From Bremia lactucae (taxonomy: Eukaryota > Oomycota > Peronosporomycetes > Peronosporales > Peronosporaceae): a stretch of DNA of 37,381 bases. Of this stretch, positions 29,221 to 37,381 are shown piece after piece. The stretch's first letter is position 1; each line of letters opens with the position of its first letter. Position numbers and translations under genes: made by a program. The notes beneath the pieces were generated by a model. It was given only the letters and a program-made list of their open reading frames with translations, did no database searches and had not been told where the DNA came from. The DNA is taken from contig NC_090611.1 of the NCBI RefSeq assembly GCF_004359215.1, forward strand, positions 5,275,937-5,313,317. Reading direction: 5' to 3'.

Positions 29221-29844
29221 TGCTCCAGACACAAAATCATTATGTGTCTCTGCACCTGGTGATGAGGTATCCCTCATCACCTTGAAATTTAAAGTGACGA
29301 ATGATTTGTCACTTAGCGTCCTAGTGGACTGTAAAGCGTCGAATATCTTATTCGTCGCCAGTCACTAGAGGGTCGTTGGCTCAAATATGTTGAGCGCGTC
29401 ATCCCTCCAACGAGGATGACGGTGCGTTTAGCGACAGGCGCATCGATAACAGTAATGAAAAGCGTAGTGAAATTTCGCTACACGTTAAAAGATTTACAGT
29501 TCGATGATGGTTACATCGTACTGGATTTAGATGACATATTTGATGTCATCCTAAGTTTACCTTGGCTCAGAAAATATAAGCCAAGAATCAGCTGGCAGCA
29601 TCGAATCGTAAAGATACCTACCACTCGTTCATCAGATGGCCATCTGATGAACGTCTTGGAGCGTCCCCAAGCGTGCGGATGTGCTACGATTGAGTGCGAT
29701 GGCCTCACTTTTGAAACGGTCGTTAGTACGACTGCACAGGATCACAGTCTGATTACAACTCACCCTGTGGAGTCAGGTGCCGGCGGCGTGCGAATGCTCA
29801 GGCAGCGCCGAGGGTCAACCACGCGAATAAGTCGAGTGGATTGA
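29221..29844 (+). pseudogene. Gypsy-A protease region
   Basis: The frames show SVLVDCKASNILFV near 29320, where an active protease has D-S/T-G-A, so the catalytic triad is degraded (D-C-K-A). The next frame has TVRLATGASITVMK and VILSLPWLRKYKPRI, the second conserved block. It corresponds to the relic at 276-547. A perfect 28-bp palindrome lies at 29626-29653 inside the coding part. Confidence 0.7.
29626..29653. repeat. Perfect 28-bp palindrome in the Gypsy-A protease region
   Basis: The two 14-base halves are exact reverse complements with no spacer; the core is TTCATCAGA-TGGCCA-TCTGATGAA. The decayed copy at 464-487 keeps both 9-base arms but has CGGCCC in the middle. Confidence 0.95.
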
Positions 29845-29954
29845 GACATGAATGTACGCCTAGCAGGCGACATTCAAGGAATATACCGGTTGCCCCAAAG
29901 AAACAACACGATGATCCTGGGTCGTGTAGATAGTCGACCGTAGAGGACCCGACT

Positions 29955-31930
29955 GTGATAGCGCAATCACAGTCGGAAGACGTTAAGATAATAAGTCTCC
30001 ACGTACTTGAGAAGAAATCTCCTCAAATAGTTAATGGTGAAGTGACTATACTCCAGCATCCCGAGGGATTAATCCCTCGGCAGCCTGTGAATAAATCCCA
30101 GGAAGAAATAGAAACATTGAATGTCTTGTTTAATAACGGTTCGAGAGTAGGCGCTTATAATCTTAATCCGTATGCGCCTCCGAATTTAATTCCGCAAATA
30201 CTTCAATTACCAACCCTAGAACCCAAGCGGTTCTTGAGAGATCTGCATAGTGGAAGAATCAAGCAGATCTGCGTACTCGTCACAGAGGACGAATACATAA
30301 CCGATATTCGGTCAGCGGTATTTTTTGCAAAGGACGAACGGGTTCTCAGCAGTTCATCGATGGACAAAAGTGTCCTCATGAAGACTCGGATTGGGAGAAG
30401 TATAATTTCTCCGTGGAATATAAACCAAGACGACTTAATGTCGTCGCTGATGCGTTATCACGCCGACCCGATTTCGAGTCGGCTGCGCATTCCAATAGTG
30501 TAAATAATCCAACTGTTGCAACACACATTTCAAGTGTTCCGTCATCAACCTTGTTTGATGACATAAAGAAAGCCTATGCAGAAGATAAGGGCCTTCTGCG
30601 TTTGATGGATCATCTAGTGAATCCATCCGATAAATCTTTTAAAGATTCACCGGCTTTATATCGATCGGCATCCGATCGATACACAACACGCAACGGCTTC
30701 TTGTATTACACAGCCGTTGCCGGCGACACTCCACGTGTCTTCGTCCCAACTCACAATGATTTGCGCTTGCACATCATGTATGAGTGTCACGATGCACCAA
30801 CAAGTCGGTATCGTGGACGTGAGAAAACTTATCTCACAGTAAGTTGCGAATTTTACTGGCCCCGCCAGTATCGGTTCGTGCGCAAGTACATTCGTACTCG
30901 CGAGGTATGTTAACGGGTGAAGCCTAGCCCTTCATCCCATGCACCTCTCCAACCTCTACCACTTCCGGCAGAATGTTGGCAGTCCGTATCTATGAACTTC
31001 GTCTTCGGATTTCCAGAAGCCGATCACAATAACAATGGAATCCTTGCTTTTGTAGACAGATTCAGCAAGATGGTACATCTTGTTGCAGTACAAGAGTCAA
31101 TCACGGCTCCGGGCTATGCCCGCGTCTTTATCGACACGGCATACAAACTCCACAATTTACCCCGTGAACTGGTCTCGGATAGAGATCCACGGTCGAAGGC
31201 GGGGATTTGGCAATCCGTGTTCCGATCTCTCGGAACACGGCTGACTATGTCAACTTCTGATCATCCAGAGACAGATGGTCAGACGGAACGCGTAGATCGC
31301 TTCCTCGAAGAGATACTTCGAGGTTACGTTCAATCGTATCCGAATTCGAGCGAGTTGTTACCGATGGTCCAATTCGCCAACAATAATTCGGTGCATGCGT
31401 CTACAACGCATACCCAACAAATTAAAAGGATCCTCTAATTTAAGGGGGGTGGACTCAAAGCCATTTCTGGCTCATGCTCATCACGCGTCGAAGTTACCAA
31501 CGACGCGAATGATGTCGATGTCAATTGCTTCGACATCGAAGATGAGAAAAATATCATGGCAGTGCGCACAAAGCGCACTGAAAAAGACAAAACAAACGAG
31601 TCAACAGAGAAATTTCTGCTGGTTCGAGAATGAGTAATCCATTTCGTACAGGATTCCATTGCAAACGCAGTGGACCGTCAGAAACGGAACGCAGACAAAC
31701 ATGAAAGGGCAAAGTTCCTCCATTTGAAATTAATGACCTAGTACTACTCTCTACGGTAAACTCACCTAAGCGTGTAGTCACTAATGTGTGTAGCAGTAAA
31801 CTACTACCCATGTTCATTGGGCCTTTCCGTGTACTGCATTGCAGAGGCAATGCGTACACAATAGAATTGCCACGTAGGATGCAAACGCCTCCTACGGATG
31901 GATTGACCACCCTTTTCAAGAATCCCTAGT
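29955..31930 (+). pseudogene. Gypsy-A pol with deleted reverse transcriptase; integrase
   Basis: 29955-30385 is the linker after protease (EDEYITDIRSAVFF, SSSSMD). Near 30390 it jumps to the end of RNase H (VEYKPRRLNVVADALSRRPD), so the reverse transcriptase is gone. Integrase follows: zinc-binding region with H...H, but its first Cys is Arg (RTREVC) and a TAA stands at 30911 where Gln is expected. The core has SVSMNFVFGF (catalytic D changed to N, 30995-30997), SDRDP and ETDGQTER. After 31438 the frame breaks; the GPF module (FIGPFRVLHC) is seen near 31810-31850. Confidence 0.85.
30061..30080. repeat. Perfect 20-bp palindrome in Gypsy-A pol linker
   Basis: CCGAGGGATT followed directly by AATCCCTCGG, its exact reverse complement. 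Confidence 0.95.
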
Positions 31931-32626
31931 AAATTTTTGTGGTCACAAACCAAATTCTCATGTTAGAACTGGAGATTCTCATGCCGGGTCCGAAGCCCCT
32001 CGAACGCGATGAGCGGACGACAGCTCATCACGAAGCGCGTGATATTTCCGTTTGTACTCCAACATGGAGTACGCACCCTTCGAACGGTCTTCCAACCGTT
32101 CGATATGGTGAGCCTGCACCGTCTGCTCTAACGAGCGACGTTTACCGCGCTCGTGTCAAGTCCCTCCTCCAAACCACGGAGGAAGCGATCGAGTTTGTCG
32201 ATCTTCGACTCTAGATCCGACACATGGGTCGGGTCTAATTTTCCCTCCTCCGCCACAAACATTGGTGGATTCCCACGGTGGTCAACCGCTTCCTTGTGGA
32301 ACGTTTTGAAAACCACCGTGATATGAAGGGGTAGCGAACGAGTTATCTGGTTCGCTGGCGCGGTTATCCACCTTCGCATGACTGCTGGGAGCCTCAATCC
32401 CAGTTGATTGTTGATGTTGAGGGCCTCGTCCGTCAGTATGACGAGACCCATCCGATGGAACAGAAGGTCCATCGGAAAACACGCGCCCTGGCGCTTGTAA
32501 ATCGATTGGAAAACGTCATTCACATCGCGCATCTCGATAGAGATGCGAATCCTTCCCCCTTTTACTCGCTTCGTGTTGTCAACACAAAACGGACAGGGAT
32601 CACCCTACGTGAGGCATGGAAGTCCT

Positions 32627-33879
32627 GCCTCACGTGACAACCGATGCAATCTATACCTTGCACCGGTTGGAATTCGTTTCTCAAACTTAACGCGAATCGC
32701 GTTAAGTCTTTGAAGCCAGGCTTCGCGTCCAATGTCTTTGACATTGCGAATGAACGCGCTCCAGGCTTGCATAAGCGAGACTTTATCTCGCTTATTATTG
32801 CCACTAAACCATCGATGCTTTAGAAAAGCATCGAGATAAAAATCTTCCTCAGCGCGAAAGTTCTTCGCGCTGGGATCAAGGCCATGTAGCTTTGTCGCAA
32901 TAAATAANNNNNNNNNNNNNNNNNNNNNNNNNNNNNNNNNNNNNNNNNNNNNNNNNNNNNNNNNNNNNNNNNNNNNNNNNNNNNNNNNNNNNNNNNNNNN
33001 NNNNNNNNNNNNNNNNNNNNNNNNNNNNNNNNNNNNNNNNNNNNNNNNNNNNNNNNNNNNNNNNNNNNNNNNNNNNNNNNNNNNNNNNNNNNNNNNNNNN
33101 NNNNNNNNNNNNNNNNNNNNNNNNNNNNNNNNNNNNNNNNNNNNNNNNNNNNNNNNNNNNNNNNNNNNNNNNNNNNNNNNNNNNNNNNNNNNNNNNNNNN
33201 NNNNNNNNNNNNNNNNNNNNNNNNNNNNNNNNNNNNNNNNNNNNNNNNNNNNNNNNNNNNNNNNNNNNNNNNNNNNNNNNNNNNNNNNNNNNNNNNNNNN
33301 NNNNNNNNNNNNNNNNNNNNNNNNNNNNNNNNNNNNNNNNNNNNNNNNNNNNNNNNNNNNNNNNNNNNNNNNNNNNNNNNNNNNNNNNNNNNNNNNNNNN
33401 NNNNNNNNNNNNNNNNNNNNNNNNNNNNNNNNNNNNNNNNNNNNNNNNNNNNNNNNNNNNNNNNNNNNNNNNNNNNNNNNNNNNNNNNNNNNNNNNNNNN
33501 NNNNNNNNNNNNNNNNNNNNNNNNNNNNNNNNNNNNNNNNNNNNNNNNNNNNNNNNNNNNNNNNNNNNNNNNNNNNNNNNNNNNNNNNNNNNNNNNNNGC
33601 CTCACGTGACAACCGATGCAATTTATACCTTGCACCGGTTGGAGTTCGTTTCTCAAACTTAACGCGAATCGCGTTAAGTCTTTGAAGCCAGGCTTCGCGT
33701 CCAATGTCTTTGACATTGCGAATGAACGCGCTCCAGGCTTGCATAAGCGAGACTTTATCTCGCTAATTGTTGCCACTATACCATCGATGCTCGAAAAAAG
33801 CATCGAGATAAAAATCTTCCTCAGCGCGAAAGTTCTTCGCGCTGGGATCAAGGCCATGTAGCTTTGTCGCAATAAATAA
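32627..33879. repeat. 281-bp direct repeats flanking the second gap
   Basis: 32627-32907 and 33599-33879 start GCCTCACGTGAC and end AATAAATAA. They encode the same part of the antisense frame. Hairpin stems are mostly kept between the copies, while one loop differs (32822-32825 versus the copy near 33791). Confidence 0.9.
32908..33598. other. Assembly gap (691 N)
   Basis: A run of N flanked by two copies of the same 281-bp segment (32627-32907 and 33599-33879), which differ at roughly seven positions. Any frame reported across it is artificial. Confidence 0.99.
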
Positions 33880-34578
33880 GGGATATTTATTGTGACGAGT
33901 AGTCTCTCCAGACAAGCTTTTAGTTAGCTGCTCGGGCAAAAGCCACGGCTTCTTCTCAGGGGCAAGACGAGACATTTTAGTGTCTACGATCCCCTGAGTG
34001 GTACCTACTGAAGCAGGGGTACCACAAAAACTTTTATTGCGATGGCTTACGCCATCGTCATCACCACGCATAGAAATATGTGTGGGTGACGGCACGGTAG
34101 ACGGAGCTGGTGATGAGGAATCATCCTCATCGTCGGAACCGAACATGCTGTAGAGAATGCAACCAGCACGTCTACGCGAATGAGCCCCCTCATTCGAAGG
34201 CTCATTGTCAGCCGCCTAACGATGATCAGGCGACTATTCTGTTCTCTTCGAGTCGACCATTTTGTCCGACTCGCATTCTTAGTGGACCTCCAAAGAGGGG
34301 TCGCATTCACTTGATGTATCTCCACCTGCCCCCTCAGCATTTAGAGTTGCGGGATAAGATGACACTACGGCAGACGTTCCGTCTGCCGCAAGAGACAATA
34401 ATGTCTCGCCCGCAGCTGCATGAACTGCAGCCGAAGCGCCGCACTATTCGCATACCGCATGGACTTGTTAATCATGCGATAGAATAATAACTGATGGTTC
34501 TGACCGATCAACATCGTTTTTAACTAAGCGGTCTTATAGGTACCACTCTATCCAATGACAGTCAGAGTGATTGTCGTT

Positions 34579-34589
34579 AAATGAAGGGG
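34579..34589 (+). promoter_or_regulatory. Candidate polypurine tract of Gypsy-A
   Basis: AAATGAAGGGG lies directly before the 3' LTR start. It is the expected place for the plus-strand primer; the single T is tolerable. Confidence 0.5.
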
Positions 34590-35028
34590 TGATGAAAGAG
34601 GTGTATCGTTACATGAAATTAACACTTAAAGGTTCTTAATTAATATATTATTCAAAAGGTAGATAATATTTGGAGAATATTACTTTGCATAGTAATATTC
34701 TAAAAGTTTATGCATTGGTAGATATAGACCATTATATTTACTTTGTCCGCGGGCCAGTCAGCGCTGAACACGCGCAAAGAGGAAGAAAGATAAGACTTGA
34801 TAACATGTTTTGTATTAGTTATAATTAAGTTAGTAGTAAGTAGATAGACAAGAAGAACTTAATTATATTAATACAGGTTTTTAGTTAACCCTCTTTAAAG
34901 CAATTGCTTAAAAAAGTCTTCCTCTGCACGCACTAGTGTACGTGAGGTGACGTGAGGCACCACTCGCACTGAGGCAGTGCGAAGTGGACTTGTACTGAAG
35001 CAGTACAAGTCAGTAGTGCCCCGTTACA
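34590..35028 (+). repeat. Gypsy-A 3' LTR (439 bp)
   Basis: Matches the 5' LTR across its length with many substitutions and small indels. The first 12 bases are changed (TGATGAAAGAGG) but the end is CCCCGTTACA. Hairpins TCGCACTG/CAGTGCGA (34964-34982) and GACTTGTACTG/CAGTACAAGTC (34987-35011) are kept. Confidence 0.85.
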
Positions 35029-35136
35029 CCTAGCGTCATCCGTCACGCGAGGTATCTAGCAAGATACGCTCGCAATACATATTAGTGTTATCTTTAGAGA
35101 TGACATTTTGATTGGTAAAAATAGATATTTAATTTA

Positions 35137-35265
35137 GGGAAAAGTACCAAAATACCCCTGACAAATGCAGAAAAGATGGAAATACCCCTGTACTTTTATA
35201 AATAACCAAAATGCCCCTGGCTATAGCCTATATATATATATACACGAGAAAACCGATGCGCACAG
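35137..35265 (+). repeat. Left terminal inverted repeat of the MULE
   Basis: Pairs with 35691-35820 in inverse orientation; similarity runs from GGGAAAAGTACC to GCGCACAG. It contains three copies of an A-rich NCCCCTG motif and a TA repeat. Confidence 0.88.
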
Positions 35266-35340
35266 CATAATCACATCACTTTAACGAGTCTTTCTCGTTC
35301 GAAAAAAGGACAATTATTCAGTCCCCCGCTGTGTCTTTTT

Positions 35341-35610
35341 TTGAAGCACAACGTCAAACTGGCCTGCGAGCCGGAACGCGGCTACTGCGCTCGCTGTAAA
35401 GACCACCAAGGCAACTGGAAGGCCGTCCTTTCTGCTTTTACAACCCACGAGTTTATCAACGGTCTCCTTCTGAAGCAACTGGAAACGCCTTTCGGAACCA
35501 GACGGAATGCCAAACTATTCTTTCATGTGGCCTTTCCGCGGAAGCATCTGGAGAGACTATGTAATGGTTGCTATTACCATCGTGGTGCTTGCGCAGAACC
35601 GGAAAGGTGA
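35341..35610 (+). CDS. Cysteine-rich open frame inside the MULE, possible captured gene fragment
   Basis: An open frame of about 90 codons with no ATG near its start. It contains CARCKDH near the beginning and CNGCYYHRGAC near the end, spaced like the two halves of a zinc-binding fold, around a middle part (NWKAVLSAFTTHEFINGLLLKQLETPFGT). I do not recognise the family. Mutator-like elements are known to pick up host gene pieces, so it may be a captured exon. It could also be non-coding. Confidence 0.3.
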   Translation: MKHNVKLACEPERGYCARCKDHQGNWKAVLSAFTTHEFINGLLLKQLETPFGTRRNAKLFFHVAFPRKHLERLCNGCYYHRGACAEPER

Positions 35611-35690
35611 GCTCTATGCTGGGGAAACCTTCGCTCATTTTTAGTTCTGTTTGTCAAAAGTGATCTTGGCCATTGCACACGCCCACACTC

Positions 35691-35820
35691 CTGTGCGCAA
35701 CGGTTTTCCGTGTATATAAATATATAAAGGCTATAGCCAGGGGCATCTTGGTCATTTATAAATGTACAGGGGTCTTTCCGTCTTTTCTGCATTTGTCAGG
35801 GGTAGTTCGGTACTTTTCCC
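35691..35820 (-). repeat. Right terminal inverted repeat of the MULE
   Basis: Inverse copy of the left end with about a dozen differences. It is followed by the second TTTAATTTA. Confidence 0.88.
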
Positions 35821-36051
35821 TTTAATTTAATGCGATTTAATATAAATCAAGCTAAATACTACTTTCTACTTAGTAAGTGCGCAAGAGGAGCCGGACTACC
35901 GCTCCTGTGACGTTAGTGCGTTAGGTGAGGTCGCTAAGGCGCTCACCACAACTACCTCACTGCACGCAAGAGAAGCTGTAACCGCTTCCTCGCTGTGCTA
36001 GGGTGTGTGTCTAAGTAGAGCGCGGCTGCATTACGACGTGCCCTTTTACAC

Positions 36052-36621
36052 TTGGAAACATTTAAAATCAGTTCCACGACCCGCATCTCTGCGTGTGTTC
36101 GTGAGATGAGCCTCAATATTGATTGTGCTCATTTTCCCCACTTCTCCGAACATCATCGGGAGGTTGCAGGGCATATGGCGCAAATACTTGGTGACCAAGC
36201 CCTGGCCAGGCTCCTGGGCAGTCCTCCTGAGCAACATGTTGCTCAGTTGGAGCAATTTGAGGCATGGCCCATCGCGACAGAAACCTTTTCAGAAAGATGC
36301 CGTCGACGATGGAAGAGGCAATCCGAACTGCCTTAGTTGAAGAGCAATCGTACAACAGTGCCTCGGCGACAGCATATGTATAAGCCGTCGGCCGAGAGGA
36401 CAGATGCCACTCCTATGGAGTTGGGCAATGCAGACGTAGTCTGTTTTAAATGCGGCAAGCGCGGCCATATGATGGCTCGCTGCTATGCCAGGGTCCCTGC
36501 TGGGGCGAAGATGCCCAGCAAGAGGACTCCCTTCCCAAAGGGCGATGGCAAGAACCAGCGTGCGAAACGCATGAGTTCTGCATCGACCACTGAGGGGTCG
36601 GGAAATGTAGGAGCGCAGTAG
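36052..36621 (+). pseudogene. Gypsy-B gag (second copy), shortened
   Basis: Reads QALARLLGSPPEQHVAQLEQFEA, then after a deletion and a stop near 36335 the C-terminal part with an intact zinc knuckle CFKCGKRGHMMARC (about 36441-36482) and a basic tail. The middle of Gag seen in the other copy (WMGPPKFDGT...) is missing. The knuckle binds RNA for packaging in this family. A 20-bp perfect palindrome CTGAGCAACATGTTGCTCAG lies at 36228-36247. Confidence 0.8.
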
Positions 36622-36719
36622 GGGCGAGACGCCCTACTGGCGCGGACTCTGAAGCTACCCCTAAGCTTAGAGATGTAGTACAAATGGGAAGCATAGTCCC
36701 TGAGGTCTCGAAATTTCGG

Positions 36720-37381
36720 ACCTCAACCCTGCTGGTCTAAAGTACTCAAGTACGAGGCTATGACCAGGTGATGACCATCCTAGTTGCTTTGGGTGCATCA
36801 CAAATTTTGTAAAACTCGCGGCTCTAAGAAAGAGACCGGCGATGTTTGAGTCGCTTTTTCAGGATGGCAAGCGAGGAGAGGCGACCGTTCGTTTAGCGAA
36901 CGGCGCGCTGGTTGAGTCTGAGGGGGTTCAGTTAGAACTCGCCTTCAGCTTTAGTGACGTCTCTTGTAGGGAGAAGTTCACAGTGCTAGATATGGAGAGT
37001 CCGTATGACCTCATCCTAGGCATGCCATAGTTGGCAAAACACCAACCATGGATAGACTGGCGTACACGCACAGCTGCGAACTCTACGCAGGACACCGGAA
37101 AGGATGTGCTCCTGCGAGAGGCGTATGCAACTGATGTCGTGTCGAACACAGTTGAGGGTGCGTTGACGGGATGTCAAACGTCACCAATTCCTACCCAGCT
37201 CGTGGAGACTGAGGTAGTGAATAGGACGATGACAAGTAGTCATGCGTCCGAATGTCCTGCACAGAGCCGAGAGCCTGTGGCAGTAGACGGCGAGCTGACA
37301 AGAAGTCATGCGTCGCATAAACCGGCACAGTGCCAAGAGCCTGGTGCGGTTGGAAGGGGTGCGTTAGCCAGGAGTGCAACG
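36720..37381 (+). pseudogene. Gypsy-B protease (second copy) and following linker
   Basis: The frame reads GYDQVMTILVALGASQ where the other copy has LLFDSGASQ, so the catalytic Asp is replaced by Ala and Ser by Leu. A 2-base loss near 36805 then shifts the frame. The rest (RKRPAMFESLFQDGKRGEAT, YDLILGMP, then a stop) and the linker with its SHASECPAQSREP-like repeats are clear. It runs past the window end. Confidence 0.8.

Larger units (their letters stand above)
32128..34146 (-). pseudogene. Antisense reading frame of Gypsy-A between integrase and 3' LTR
   Basis: The minus strand from an ATG at 34146 encodes an acidic, Ser/Pro-rich start (MFGSDDEDDSSSPAPS), then LFIATKLHGLDPSAKNFRAEEDFYLDAF, W-SGNN, AWSAFIRNVKDIGREAWLQRLNAIRVKFE, and, in a further frame, MRDVNDVFQSIYKRQGAC and a coiled-coil-like VSDLESKIDKLDRFLRGLEEGL (32190-32270). 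A TAG at 33763 interrupts it, but the duplicate at 32.7 kb has Lys there. The 691-N gap sits inside. I recognise no known domain. Its long open stretches, its ATG and a similar frame in Gypsy-B suggest it was once a gene. Confidence 0.5.
28138..34389. repeat. Hairpin-dense interior of Gypsy-A
   Basis: I verified by hand 19 perfect inverted repeats with arms of 8 or more bases and loops of 16 or fewer. They start at 28138, 28300, 28323, 28351, 28493, 29154, 29258, 29397, 29626, 30061, 30239, 30659, 30690, 32685, 32771, 32813, 32850, 34112 and 34368. Many more have 6-7 bp arms. They lie in gag, protease, integrase and the antisense frame alike. Both LTRs also have such hairpins. Confidence 0.85.
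27594..35028 (+). mobile_element. Gypsy-A: Ty3/gypsy element with both LTRs, reverse transcriptase deleted
   Basis: Two LTRs of about 440 bp frame 6.5 kb of interior with primer site, gag, protease, integrase, an antisense frame and a purine tract. Reverse transcriptase and most of RNase H are missing between about 30385 and 30400. The LTRs differ at many positions and by small indels, so the insertion is old. The expected target duplication is not seen (TCAAC before, CCTAG after), so one end may be rearranged. The right end lies in a Gypsy-B LTR. The interior is unusually rich in perfect short inverted repeats. Confidence 0.85.
35137..35820 (+). mobile_element. Non-autonomous Mutator-like element (684 bp)
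   Basis: Terminal inverted repeats of about 130 bp (35137-35265 and 35691-35820) start GGGAAAAGTACC and match at nearly nine of ten positions. The insert is flanked by an exact 9-bp duplication TTTAATTTA (35128-35136 and 35821-35829). The empty site can be read in the Gypsy-B LTR copy near 13465, which lacks the insert. Long inverted repeats with 9-bp duplications are the mark of the Mutator superfamily. Within each end, AATACCCCTG or ATGCCCCTGG recurs about every 30-40 bases, perhaps as transposase-binding sites. No transposase is encoded. Confidence 0.88.
35029..36050 (+). repeat. Gypsy-B LTR, 3' part, with MULE insertion
   Basis: Matches the reverse complement of about 13237-13585. It starts CCTAGCGTCATCC, at the centre of the LTR hairpin, and ends CCCTTTTACA at 36050. 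The 684-bp insert at 35137-35820 accounts for the extra length. Confidence 0.8.
35029..37381 (+). mobile_element. Second Gypsy-B copy, plus strand, 5'-truncated and running off the window
   Basis: LTR 3' part (35029-36050), then gag and protease of the same family as the minus-strand element at 21741-27211. Its LTR start is missing where Gypsy-A abuts it. A Mutator-like element is inserted in the LTR. The window ends in the linker after protease. Confidence 0.85.

Noticed and set aside
27589..35033. Target duplication for Gypsy-A
   Set aside because: TCAAC on the left and CCTAG on the right do not match; at least one end has been rearranged.
36051..36070. Primer-binding site TGGAAACATTT after the Gypsy-B LTR
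   Set aside because: TGG is in the right place but offset, and the following AT-rich bases match no tRNA end that I can name; not strong enough to list.
1..37381. CRISPR arrays, bacterial operons or prophage features
   Set aside because: No regularly spaced repeats; introns, LTR elements and gene structure show a eukaryotic nuclear sequence.

Overview
This looks like nuclear DNA from an oomycete, probably a Phytophthora or downy-mildew relative. The grounds are an intron-free full-size PDR-type ABC transporter, an oxalate/formate-antiporter-like MFS carrier, a very short (72 bp) spliceosomal intron in a pogo/Tigger transposase, and Ty3/gypsy and Ty1/copia elements with oomycete-style Gag and Pol. 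The species assignment is inference; no marker gene is present.

Layout. 1-1580: an LTR fragment beside a decayed gypsy protease relic, then sequence without a gene. 1581-5681 (+): the ABCG/PDR transporter. 6615-8800: a complete-ended pogo/Tigger DNA transposon with a broken transposase. 9192-10784 (-): the MFS carrier. 10785-13231: about 2.4 kb with no convincing gene except a possible 51-residue secreted peptide. 13232-27380: an old minus-strand gypsy element ('Gypsy-B'), bounded by a candidate 5-bp target duplication (GTCTC), into which a scrambled copia element (about 16246-21740) is nested. The copia block itself contains an inverted self-copy and an AT-rich, mitochondrion-like piece with part of a tRNA-Lys. 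27594-35028 (+): a second gypsy family ('Gypsy-A') with both LTRs, but without reverse transcriptase. 35029-37381 (+): a second Gypsy-B copy whose LTR carries a 684-bp Mutator-like miniature element; it runs off the window.

Only the two transporters look like intact host genes. They are not an operon: they are convergent and separated by the transposon. All retroelement coding regions carry stops, frameshifts or deletions, so none looks autonomous here.

Most notable signals: (i) the Gypsy-A interior and LTRs are packed with perfect short inverted repeats, some of which keep their stems while their loops change between diverged copies; (ii) both gypsy families carry an antisense open reading frame between integrase and the 3' LTR; (iii) a non-autonomous Mutator-like element has 130-bp inverted repeats and an exact 9-bp target duplication; (iv) the copia primer-binding site matches the anticodon region of tRNA-Met and contains the gag start codon; (v) a tRNA-like A-box/B-box segment lies in duplicated copia LTR pieces. 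Two runs of N (431 and 691) are each flanked by direct repeats differing at about 2-3% of sites, so local structure there is uncertain.
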